A stretch of DNA of 64,000 nucleotides from Monoplex corrugatus (Eukaryota; Mollusca; Gastropoda; Littorinimorpha; Ranellidae): positions 37,743,862 to 37,807,861 of the forward strand of contig JAPXFY010000031.1 of assembly GCA_030674185.1 (NCBI GenBank), given 5' to 3'. Below the pieces are notes generated by a model. The model had not been told where the DNA came from, ran no database searches, and was given only the letters and a program-made list of their open reading frames with translations. Position 1 is the stretch's first letter. The number at the start of each line of letters is the position of its first letter. Positions 54,950 to 64,000 of the stretch are shown piece by piece. The translations under genes and the position numbers were made by a program.

Positions 54950-57900
54950 GAAAATCATAAGTTTATTTATCTCTGTATCCACATAAATGAAACATAAATA
55001 TTTTACTTTTTTTCCGATCAAGTGTTCATAAAATATAAAATCCATGAAAAAAAAACTTCTGCCAGTGACCTTTTTTCATGAACTATCAATAAAACAATAA
55101 ATAAACAATCTCTCAAAAGTTAAAGCAATAAATATGTTACAAGACGTTGTGTTCTTAAATAAATTAGACGTTTGTAAAAATTTTTACATCATATTACAGT
55201 TTTCCAAAAGTCAGACATTCTATCAAAATCAACTATTCCATCATCTACTTTCAGTGTGGTAAATATCACTGTACATATGTATGCAAGCTAGCCACCTCTC
55301 AGTTCAACCAATTGTGAAGATACTTTAAACAAAAAACACCATCAAAATTGCACGCAAGTTTATGTAAACTATAGATTTAAAAAAATGGTCATCACACCTT
55401 TCAACACAGTTAAAAACACTGATGTGATGGGTTTTTTTTAAAACAATATTCTACAAGTTTTCAACACTTTTCAAAAGAATGCCGTAACTTTACAATTATC
55501 ATGTTGTAACTTAACAATTATCACACAGTCGCTGCTGACATTATGCTGATGAGTGCTACGTACCATGGAAACTCAACAAACACATAATGTAACGTAATGG
55601 AGTACCCACAACAACAAAATACATCCACACAATGATGACAACAAAGCAGACAAAATGCCAATTTCGCTTTCAAGACAAACATAATAGTTTCATCATGCTA
55701 TCACATTATGCCCCTATTTCTTCCCCCACCTCTATATATCTCACAACTTACAGTGTTTCTTCGCTGTGATATTCTGTACGGTCAAGTTATGAAATTAATA
55801 AATCATTCATCCATTACCAAATAATTTGAAAGTTCTGGCCTCTGGCAGACAGACTTCTAAGACTTCAGTCAACATATAACAGGACGTCTGCTGGTTGTTA
55901 TTACTGGGCAGTACAAAAAAACCCAGCTGATCATAATCAATAGTCACATGTTTCAGTTGCCTAACTCTTGTTCTGACTTTGCTTGTTGACTGTCCACACC
56001 TCACATCCATACAACAATATTGGTTTTATATAACACTCAAGAACTCTCTTCCTGATGTTAACTGATAGGCATTTGTTGGTAAGAACGCTTTTCATCTTCT
56101 TGAATGCTGTTTTAGCTTGGGCCGATTCTGCTGGCTATTTCTGATGTGCAGCTGCAGTCTGGCGATATGACCGTCCCCAGATATTTAAACTTACCAATCT
56201 GTCTCAATGTTGTACCATTTGCTGTTATCTTGCATGAGGGGATTTTTTTGTTTTTTTCTGATCACCATGACTTCAGTCGCCTTGCTATTTAGCTCCAGCA
56301 CTTTAATTTTGCTATTTCTATTATATTCATAAGATTTTTTTTTTTTTTTTAATTTTCTGCAATTAGAAAGTGTCTTCTGTGTAACGACTGGACATTACAG
56401 CCAAGAAACATACTACAGCCAAGAAGCATACTGCTTGTTCCATAGTGATTTCATTGCCACAACAGTTCTAACCAACAGTTTCATATGACCAAATGCTATA
56501 CAAGCCACTGAACATAGTAACTAAGGAATACTATTCAGTTCACCCTGAAACTGAACGTTTAAAGCCCAGCCGACTGCGCAGAACTTCTGACCCTGACACT
56601 GTCAACCAACCATACCACCCCAGACCCATTTCTCATGGACCGTTTGAATTATCCAGCAAGTTGAAATGGCAGTTTTGCTATGACGACGGTATCCATCATT
56701 GTCCATGTTGTGACGTTAATGGAGAGATTCTGACAGCCACGGAGTGTTGTGTGGTTGGAAATAACAGGTTATTGAGAGTAAGCCTACTTCAGCAATGTAT
56801 TCTTCAGATGCTGACGCAAAGTTTTCTTTGTTTCGTATCTAACCCTTACATATTTTACCCCAAGACTTTGCCAGCATTGCCGGTTTTATACTGGATTGAG
56901 GAGTCTTTCGGATGACAACTGGCAGGAATGGCGCTCTATGAGCGTGATGCATCTCTCTGGCCAGAAATTCAAGTTAAATGTACCTGGATCCCCTTAGAAA
57001 AGAGCACATTTTATGACATCAGATACATTTCAAAGTTTGGCACTCTAGTCATTTCTTATATAAAAAAGATTTACAAGCAATTTGTCTATCATCACAAATT
57101 TAATACCTTCATGCTTCTGACATGAACAGATCACTGGATTATTTCATGGAACTAAAAATGTTACAGTCTGATCTCACCTTTGATCAACCATGCTATCACG
57201 TATTTTCAAAGTGTAGAATTGTATTCTTTCATATCTGAAAAAACAATACGTTAATCCCATGCATCAATGGCTTGCCACTCTCTCTTTACTGGTTTCTGTG
57301 ACTAGGACTCTCAAATAATCTGCAGCAATTGCTGAAGAGCAAATCAGAAGATCAAGAAGAGGCCGTATCAACTACTTCAACCCTTAGCCTAGAGTTCTGG
57401 ATGTAAGACTAATTTCAGTCTTCTATTTCAAGTACTCACGTCTTGAGATGAATGAGACAGTGAAGCCCTGCGACTTAATTAATCCCAAACCCTGTGTCCT
57501 TTATGTTCAGCTGTCTAAACAAAGACGTACACTTCATACTGAAATCTGCTTTATGTTCAACAACTACGGTCAATCTAATACATCTGGATTTTAATATGCC
57601 AGGGTAGGAATACATATGATGGTCAGTAAGTCATCGCTATAAAAAATGTCAATCAACAAACAGAAAAGAATAATTACGACACCTAGCTTGTCAAAGTTGT
57701 TCAATACAGAACAATTACAACCTGAACATTGTCAACGTTGTTGTTTTGTTCCGAATGCCCGCTCCCCTGAATGTGATTTCATGACACTTGTGACAATGTT
57801 TGAACAAGCTACATTGCTGTCTCTCCTGGATTTGATGCCTATTCATCTGTTCCAAGATTCAGAGACACTTGTGACAACGCCCGAACAAGCTAAACTGCTG

Positions 57901-58300
57901 TTCTCTCGCTTACCATCCATCTATTTGTAATTTCAAACACTACAACAAGAAGTTGCACAACGTGTAGAAAACGTCTGACGGTCCACAACAACAACATCGA
58001 AGACATGTTCCACGAATCAACAATACCTCGAGACGGTCACAGACAGGGAGTTACACGATTTGACAATGCCCTAGGTACCGTCACAACCAGATATCGCTGA
58101 CTGTCTCCAAATCTGAACACAGGTCACAGTGTGGTAATCACTTTTTCCGACAAAATCCCACAAAAACACTTTTTGTCCAAACCCACATGAAGATGTCCTT
58201 AATAATAAAAAAAAACATAATAACTCGGACATCTCTCCGGTTCTGTGTTTCGGGTCTTGTCGAATTTGAGGTACAGAATTTTGTTCTTGGACGACAAGAG
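54950..58300. other. Intergenic, no supported gene
   Basis: 55000-55950: AT-rich, nothing recognised. 55950-56290: antisense LINE fragment. 56290-58300: no motif; frames at 56493-56915 and 57646-57930 show no domain, codon pattern or splice context that I can support, and the first contains a piece of the dispersed element (TAAAGCCCAGCCGACTGCGC). A possible TIMELESS 3' untranslated region may reach into the right part. Confidence 0.55.
55950..56290 (-). mobile_element. LINE fragment, same family as 6180-6815
   Basis: On the minus strand a frame gives TLRQIGKFKYLGTVIS after NGTTLRQ; the next region encodes a damaged copy of the LTDKCLSVNIRKRLLECY-type stretch. Multiple stops. Confidence 0.7.
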
Positions 58301-58319
58301 AACATCCAGGTGGCGCTTC

Positions 58320-58407
58320 TCATGTCTGTGTCGGTGTGGCCTCTTTGGATTGGTTGACATGGCAGACGAAGCAAAGCCACTGGTGACTCTGAGCCTGGAC
58401 TGAAGGT
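58320..58407 (-). CDS. TIMELESS: Possible last exon of TIMELESS
   Basis: A strong acceptor (poly-T then CCAG, ending at 58408 on the minus strand) could join to exon 60246-60366. Using the first AG the reading is RPSVQAQSHQWLCFVCHVNQ then SKEATPTQT-stop. Two further AGs within 15 bases open the other two frames (SPGSESPVALLRLPCQPIQR, or RLRVTSGFASSAMSTNPKRP HRHRHEKRH), each running further. None resembles a known TIMELESS end clearly. Alternatively translation ends at a TAA formed if the previous exon is not spliced (60242-60244). Confidence 0.35.
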
Positions 58408-58704
58408 CTGGAAAAAAAAAAAATCAAGTGTTAAAAATACACAATAAAGGCACCATTAAAACATCAGACTGGTAATACTGTTGTTGCTGCTACAAATATA
58501 CAGCCTTCTCAGGAGACTCCTGCACTATATCCACCAGCTGCAAAAACTTTTATTTTTATTTAAGAATCATCACTCAGGGAGGTTACCATTGTGCCCACTT
58601 TTTTTTTCTTGTCCCATTTTCTACGCCACCTTAATGGCCACAGAAGCTGGCACAGTTTTCTTTTGTTTTTTTTTAACAATGTGATGATGTTGTGGATGAC
58701 CATG

Positions 58705-59055
58705 ACAATCATGATGCTATGGAGTTCCATCTAGGACTGAGACTGTGTGGCAGGGCTGTACTCTAAGCTTACTATCATAATATACCCTGGTGTCAACCAG
58801 GCCCCAGAGATACAAACACCTGCGGTGCTGGTCAGACAATTTGAGCGACACCCTCAATGACGCATCCATGAATTGGATGAGACTCGGCTGTGTGGCCCAG
58901 TCTTCCCATACCAAGCCCAACTCTGGGTAGGAGCCGGTTAGAGCCGAAAAATCCCACAATGATACATTTTTGAAGGGACTGATGGGGATTCGAACCCACA
59001 ACCTTCCACTCGGTAGTCCGTTGCACTGACCACTACACAAAGGCGACTGGTCAGC
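58705..59055 (-). mobile_element. tRNA-derived SINE, full copy on the minus strand
   Basis: Complement of the 23545-23895 SINE, with B-box GGTTCGAATCC and A-box region TTTGTGTAGTGGTCAGTGC. It lies in the presumed last TIMELESS intron. Confidence 0.83.
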
Positions 59056-59180
59056 TGCAAAAACTTAATCCTGGAAGCTAGTGGACAAGGTGAGGGAATC
59101 AAAGAGTTAAGTTTTTGCTTTGCTAGCATGGTTGACAATGCAGGATGCTGGTGGACTAGATGTGAGAGTCATAGGGTTAA
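59052..59180. mobile_element. piggyBac-like fold-back MITE, left side truncated
   Basis: Starts with a shortened TTAATCCTGGAAGCTAGTGG, then GGGAATCAAAGAGTTAA and the right arm GTTTTTGCTTTGCTAGCATG to AGTCATAGGGTTAA. The SINE inserted just beside it. Confidence 0.75.
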
Positions 59181-59383
59181 CACTCCAATGATTCTGGTGG
59201 TGTCAGATGTCTCATAGGTTCCATTCTTCCCCTGCTTCTCATATCAATACTTTTTCTGTTTTGTTTTTGTTTTTTTGCACAGAATGAAGGAGTCTGCTAC
59301 ACAATTACCAGCATATTAAATCTGAATTGTCCAAGTGTAATGAATTCCTCTTGAACATTGTTACTGTTATTGTTGTTGTTGTT

Positions 59384-60240
59384 TAAAGCCCAGCTGACTG
59401 CGTAGAGCCATATCAGGGTTACAGCCCTTTCAAAACATGCACAATACTTCTGTAATCTGTATTACACAACAGGGCTACAGCCCTTTCAAAACATGCACAA
59501 TACTTCTGTAATCTGTATTACACAACAGGGCTACAGCCCTTTCAAAAAATGCACAATACTTCTGTAATCTGTATTACACAACAGGGCTACAGCCCTTTCA
59601 AAACATGCACAATACTTCTGTAATCTGTATTACACAACAGGGCTACAGCCCTTTCAAAACATGCACAATACTTCTGTAATCTGTATTACACAACAGGGCT
59701 ATAGCCCTTTCAAAACATGCACAATACTTCTGTAATCTGTATTACACAACAGGGCTACAGCCCTTTCAAACATGCACAATACTTCTGTAATCTGTATTAC
59801 ATAACAGGGCTATAGCCCTTTCAAAACATGTACAATACTTCTGTAATCTGTATTACATAACAGGGCTACAGCCCTTTCAAACATGCACAATACTTCTGTA
59901 ATCTGTATTACATAACAGGGCTATAGCCCTTTCAAACATGCACAATACTTCTGTAATCTGTATTACATAACAGGGCTATAGCCCTTTCAAACATGCACAA
60001 TACTTCTGTAATCTGTATTACATAACAGGGCTATAGCCCTTTCAAACATGCACAATACTTCTGTAATCTGTATTACATAACAGGGCTATAGCCCCTTCAA
60101 ACATGCACAATACTACAACAGGTTGGAAAAAAGAAAACTGAAGTACACATATCAACCGCATTCATGCACAGAATCTAAGAAAATGCACAAAGTCCCTGAC
60201 GGACAAAGACCCTGACGGACAAAGACCGTTCCATTCCATG
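59384..60240 (-). mobile_element. 530-bp dispersed element with an expanded 56-bp segment
   Basis: Left flank TTTAAAGCCCAGCTGACTGC and right flank GAAGTACACATATCAACCGC ATTCATGCACAGAATCTAAG are collinear with 62583-62720. The intervening segment GGGTTACAGCCCTTTCAAAA CATGCACAAT is multiplied. Confidence 0.85.
59435..60115. repeat. Minisatellite, 56-bp unit, about 12 copies
   Basis: The unit is AACAGGGCTACAGCCCTTTC AAAACATGCACAATACTTCT GTAATCTGTATTACAC; right-hand copies have ATAGCC, ACATAAC and a one-base shorter AAACATG. GGGCTxxAGCCC is palindromic. Confidence 0.95.
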
Positions 60241-60245
60241 CTTAC

Positions 60246-60366
60246 CTCAAGTCTGTGTCAGGAGCTTTCTTGTCACTGTCTGAGAAGTCTTGGTCCTTAA
60301 AGAGTGGGGTGAACTCTGTGAAGGTGAGATCATCCTGAACTTGGGTCAGGTCAAACTTCATCATAT
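60246..60366 (-). CDS. TIMELESS: TIMELESS exon (C-terminal tail)
   Basis: A 121-nt exon; two bases join the A of the previous exon to make Asn, then MMKFDLTQVQDDLTFTEFTP LFKDQDFSDSDKKAPDTDL, leaving AG. The LKFD-like start after the IPHF region and the DFSDSD acidic segment fit the end of animal TIMELESS. Acceptor TTGTGTGTGCAG; donor GTAAGC. Without splicing, an in-frame TAA follows one codon later. Confidence 0.85.
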
Positions 60367-60413
60367 CTGCACACACAACAGAAAAACACTATGATGATTG
60401 TAAGATTTAAGTA

Positions 60414-60438
60414 AGAGAGAGAGAGAGAGGGGGGGGGG

Positions 60439-60482
<44 letters not shown>
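60414..60482. repeat. (GA)n tract
   Basis: GAGAGA runs interrupted by a G run (60430-60440). Confidence 0.9.
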
Positions 60483-60486
<4 letters not shown>

Positions 60487-60489
<3 letters not shown>

Positions 60490-60547
60490 TGTGTGTGTGT
60501 GTGTGCGTGTGTGTGTGTGTGTGTCTGTGTGTGCAGACATGGATGAA

Positions 60548-60634
<87 letters not shown>

Positions 60635-60696
60635 GTGTGTGTGCGTGCGCGTGTGTTACATGGATGGTGTATGCATGCAAGCATGCATGCGTGCAC

Positions 60697-60780
<84 letters not shown>

Positions 60781-60832
60781 TGTGGTGTGTGTGTGGTGTG
60801 TGTGCGTGCGTGCGTGCGTGTGTGCATGCATG
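60487..60832. repeat. (GT)n tract in a TIMELESS intron
   Basis: Two long GT blocks separated by GCATGCAAGCATGCATGCGT-type sequence. On the gene's strand this is (CA)n. Confidence 0.92.
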
Positions 60833-60939
60833 CGTGGCGCACTTTGGTGAATGGATTCAAGTAATTCTGTGCATGTGAGCGAAACTCTGACAACATTCAC
60901 CAGAAGAAAAAGAAAACATGAACGGCAGAATAAGCTTAC

Positions 60940-61142
60940 TGAGATCAATGTCGCCAAGCTGCTGAGCTTTGCGGATGAGTTGAGCGGGATTGAGAAAATG
61001 AGGAATGCGACAGAAGACACAACTGGGGCCGGTGTCGGCTGGGAAGAGGCCAAGACCCTGCAGAAGGGCCGTGAAGTAGGGGTCACGCACCACACGGTCT
61101 TCGTCTTCGTTCACCGCCACCAGGGTATAGATTTGTCTTGTA
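60940..61142 (-). CDS. TIMELESS: TIMELESS exon (second half of PARP1-binding region)
   Basis: A 203-nt exon: TRQIYTLVAVNEDEDRVVRD, PYFTALLQGLGLFPADTGPS, CVFCRIPHFLNPAQLIRKAQ, QLGDIDL, leaving one base (A). This matches the family pattern VP.T.E.E.A...F..LL.KLG..PP..G...RIP..L...QL, which in human TIMELESS forms part of the PARP1-binding domain. Acceptor TTTATTACAG; donor GTAAGC. It enters needing two bases from the previous exon, but 62009-62068 supplies one (see findings). Confidence 0.92.
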
Positions 61143-61145
61143 CTG

Positions 61146-61890
61146 TAATAAAGTAAAAATGAAATATAAAGTAAATAAGAAACTGGTTACTGAATGAATA
61201 AAAAAACAAACTGATTAATGAATGATTGAATAAGTTGAGTAATGGTAAAACAAAATGGGTCACAGTATTGTCAGTGTCATTAAAAGTTATCTTTTTTCCA
61301 TTTCTTTCTTAATAAAAAGACTGAAGCAGCATAACACAGTTCCATTGTTTACAAAGCTGTTTATTTAATCTAATTAGCACTCGTCAATCACTGTAACATG
61401 TTTATTTTCTCTTTCTTTTTTTTATCAATTTAAAGACTGAAGCGGCATAACAAAGTTGCATTGTTTATATTTGTTCAATTTAATCATCATTCATGGTAAC
61501 TGCACTGTTTATATAGCTATTTGTTCAATTTCATTAGTATTTGTGAGTAATGGTAACCTGTTGTTTTTTTTCCTCTGTCTCTCTTAATCAATAAAAAGAT
61601 TGAAGTAGCATAACACAATTGCACTGTTCATATAGCTGTCTACTTAGTGTACCCCCCTGTTCTCCCCTCCCCCGCCAAAACACACATACCACTATTATAC
61701 ACATATGAGCATGCACATACATATATTCACGCAAACAAAACCTACAAAAAACCCTACAACTTGATACTAAACTTTCAGTCATCTGTTTTTGTCAGAAATG
61801 TATACAATTATTGTCATCAACACTGAACACACACAGACACATACAAATAACACATACACACACACAAATCTGCAAACCCCTCATCTCTAT

Positions 61891-61946
<56 letters not shown>

Positions 61947-62008
61947 CATCTACATAGACATACACACACAGTTCCGATTAAAGAAAGACACAAAGTGACT
62001 TGACTCAC
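61146..62008 (-). other. TIMELESS intron
   Basis: Contains three diverged copies of a unit of about 130 bp (61300-61640) with TAAAAAGACTGAAGCAGCAT AACACA and a (CA)n tract at 61888-61945. No exon was found, although the phase mismatch across this intron allows a small one. Confidence 0.65.
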
Positions 62009-62068
62009 ATGCGTAGAACCGTGCTAGGGGCTCCTCAACATGCACACGGTACTGGCTGTCCCGAACGC
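62009..62068 (-). CDS. TIMELESS: TIMELESS small exon
   Basis: A 60-nt exon: two bases complete Gly, then VRDSQYRVHVEEPLARFYA, leaving T. It fits between the WLQ...AAYVKL helix and the VPxT segment in animal TIMELESS, where a YxVxEPxxxF-like stretch is usual. Acceptor GTGTGCAG; donor GTGAGT. The other two frames have stops. Confidence 0.88.
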
Positions 62069-62975
62069 CTGCACACAAATTACACACAATACATATAAAC
62101 CCAGCCACACTCCTTATATCTGTTTACAGACAAATATCAGGGGAAAAAATCTGTCTGCCTCATCTGTAATCATGACTATCATCATATCACAGCTTCTGCA
62201 CTGTTTCAGAGGCTTAGGGTTTCGAAAGCCCCTCCCTCAAAAACCCTTACCCAATTTCAAGGCCTTGCCAGAGCCTAGGGTTCTGCACATGCTTGGCGAG
62301 TCTGCCAGATAGTTGTTGGCAGGTCTGGGTGGAGCACATATGGAATTGTCTGGGTGCAATGAATTCCTCTTGAACAAACTCCAAACTTCAGTGATCTCCT
62401 CTAATGTTGCTCATTCCAGATTCCAACATACCATCAAACCAAGTTTCATTCAGCTGCCATGTCACTGTCTGAAAGTTCACTGGGAGTTATCAGGTCACTG
62501 TACAGCCCACCCACCAAGGAAAACTTGTCACTGCTGTCAGTTACTGTGGTAGACTTCACTTGTTAGTGTTACTGTTATTTTTGTTTAAAGCCCAGCCCAC
62601 TGTGTAAAGCCATATCGGGGCTATAACTGTTTCAAATCACACAATCTTCACCAGGAAAAAAAAAGAGAAAAGAGAATTAAGTACACATATCAATGCATTC
62701 ACACACATAATCTAAAGCTTCGACCCCTGGTGCTGACCACTCCAATTTATCCCACAGGTGATTTTTAAAAACATACCTGAACACAAATTTAAACATAACT
62801 AAGGACACTAAAACATATATATAAAAAAAAGAGTCTAAATTACGTAAAACTGCTTCCACATATCACATTTCCATAGAGCCAAAAATGCAGTAAGTACATG
62901 TACCCAATTATCGATCCTATGAGAAAGTATGTAAGACTTTATCGAAGACATACAGGTAAATGGACCAATACTGAC
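62069..62975 (-). other. TIMELESS intron
   Basis: 62080-62580 shows nothing recognised apart from a phrase TCTGCCAGATAGTTGTTGGC that recurs at about 12309. 62583-62972 is a minus-orientation copy of the dispersed element, ending directly at the donor. Confidence 0.65.
62583..62972 (-). mobile_element. 530-bp dispersed element, partial copy
   Basis: TTTAAAGCCCAGCCCACTGT through AAACATAACTAAGGACACTA to GACATACAGGTAAATGGACC. It is the best single-copy reference for the segments expanded at 15545-17290 and 59435-60115. Confidence 0.82.
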
Positions 62976-63147
62976 CTAATTTGACATAAGCAGCCTCAAG
63001 CAACTGCTCTTGCAGCCATTTCAGTTGCTCCTGGAAACCTGCCACTTGGATTTTGTCCACCAGGAAGGGAATTAACTGGTCCTGGTCCAGGCCAGACAAC
63101 TCTGTCACTAACGTGTTCTTCTTCGTCGAGCCCGTCTTCTCTTGAAG
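62976..63147 (-). CDS. TIMELESS: TIMELESS exon (first half of PARP1-binding region)
   Basis: A 172-nt exon in phase 0, leaving G: LQEKTGSTKKNTLVTELSGL, DQDQLIPFLVDKIQVAGFQE, QLKWLQEQLLEAAYVKL. The WLQ-x-x-L-x-x-A core is the hallmark of this region in animal TIMELESS (timeout type). TIMELESS partners TIPIN at replication forks, stabilises stalled forks and supports checkpoint signalling; this segment binds PARP1 in humans. Acceptor TTTGCGCAG; donor GTCAGT. Upstream exons lie beyond the right edge. Confidence 0.93.
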
Positions 63148-63595
63148 CTGCGCAAATGAATCAAAGGCTTCAAATAATGACGGAGTAAAGGAACTTTGAA
63201 AAGAAAAGCGAGCAAGAAAGAATCAATTAGAAAAGAAAAGAAGAAAGCAAGAATAAAAGCAGGTAAAAAGGAACCCAAAAAAGCAAGAAAGAAACAAAAA
63301 CCACCACATACAAGCTAGAAAGAAACAAAAAACAAAAAAAGAAAACCCTAACCATATGTAAGCTAGAAAGAAACAACCAATAAAATGGAAAGACACACAC
63401 ATATAGTGTCATGTACACATACACACTGAATTGAACACACAATGATTAAACACAAAGAAAACACTACCTTCAGTCCTTTACATTGTGAACTGGGATGTGT
63501 GCATGTTTAAATAAAGGAAGATGTACAGGCACAAATGTGCAAGATATATTACATACTGAACACACAGAGTAATAAAGCTGGCAAAACGAGATAGA

Positions 63596-63684
<89 letters not shown>

Positions 63685-64000
63685 CTACATACCCAGTGTG
63701 CATGCATGCTGGGGTGCTTTCATACTTCCATCAGCCAGCCACTGACATGACTTACAGGATATTTAAAATGCATATCCATATTCTGCTTGGGTACAACATG
63801 AAAAGGGTTCAGGCACCAGCATGTCTGCGCACAAGGTGACCTGGGAGATTTGGAAAATTCTTCACCTGTTGCCCACCAAGCATAGGAAGGATTGGGAAAA
63901 TTCTCTACACATTATACACCAAGCGGAGGTGTCCGGGTGGAATGAACCTGGGGGTCTTTCCAACAAGAAATCTGATGTTTACCAAGCTGACTATTGAACC
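63148..64000 (-). other. TIMELESS upstream intron (partial)
   Basis: A/G-rich GAAAG sequence (63185-63395), a (CA)n tract at 63603-63681 and a dispersed repeat (about 63690-63850) shared with 49885-50055. No exon recognised. Confidence 0.65.
63603..63681. repeat. (CA)n microsatellite
   Basis: About 36 CA units after a short CTCTCTCTC start. Confidence 0.95.

Noticed and set aside
56493..56915. 140-codon frame starting MLYKPLNIVT
   Set aside because: It contains a fragment of the dispersed element and no recognised domain or splice context; likely chance.
57646..57930. 94-codon frame with a local internal duplication (EQATLLS / EQAKLLF)
   Set aside because: No family recognised, no coding context; could be a small duplicated non-coding stretch.

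Overview
This is eukaryotic, animal DNA. It contains two split genes with canonical GT-AG introns, tRNA-derived SINEs, LINE fragments, several DNA-transposon (MITE) families, and an unusually heavy load of (GT)n/(CA)n and minisatellite arrays. Repeat style and intron density suggest a lophotrochozoan invertebrate, most likely a marine mollusc. That taxonomic call is an inference; no single feature proves it.

Layout. Positions 1-31300, plus strand: the gene for TTC14 (S1 RNA-binding domain, TPR repeats, long Ser/Arg/Lys-rich tail). Eleven exons lie in the window (915-1040, 2424-2508, 3611-3720, 4172-4209, 5263-5402, 7104-7175, 10668-10787, 13682-13804, 14684-14798, 22238-22374 and 25176-29604). 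The first coding exon(s) lie before the window. The last exon is 4.4 kb and codes for about 1,475 residues, so the protein is more than twice the length of vertebrate TTC14. It is broken by about seven single-base frame changes, and exon 5 carries another. Positions 31900-55000: intergenic DNA dominated by large tandem arrays (units of 12, 24, 51, 30, 23, 42 and 50 bp), piggyBac-like fold-back MITEs and a 589-bp MITE with 29-bp terminal repeats. Positions 58300-64000, minus strand: the 3' end of the TIMELESS (timeout-type) gene, covering the PARP1-binding region and C-terminal tail, in exons 62976-63147, 62009-62068, 60940-61142 and 60246-60366, with a possible further exon near 58320-58407. 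Its 5' part lies past the right edge. The two genes converge tail to tail.

How the parts relate. TTC14 is a presumed RNA-processing protein and TIMELESS a replication-fork protection protein. Nothing here ties them functionally; they are neighbours. The most interesting signal is in the repeats. One dispersed element of about 530 bp occurs at least seven times, and in three copies a different internal segment has expanded into a minisatellite (about 21-bp, 30-bp and 56-bp units). A piggyBac-type fold-back MITE occurs as composites in which a compact palindrome sits at the central TTAA of an older palindrome. Long UG tracts directly abut several TTC14 splice sites.

Limits: exon boundaries come from splice consensus, reading phase and remembered family similarity; no alignment or transcript was available. 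Frame breaks may be sequencing or assembly errors. Array copy numbers are estimates from array length divided by unit length.
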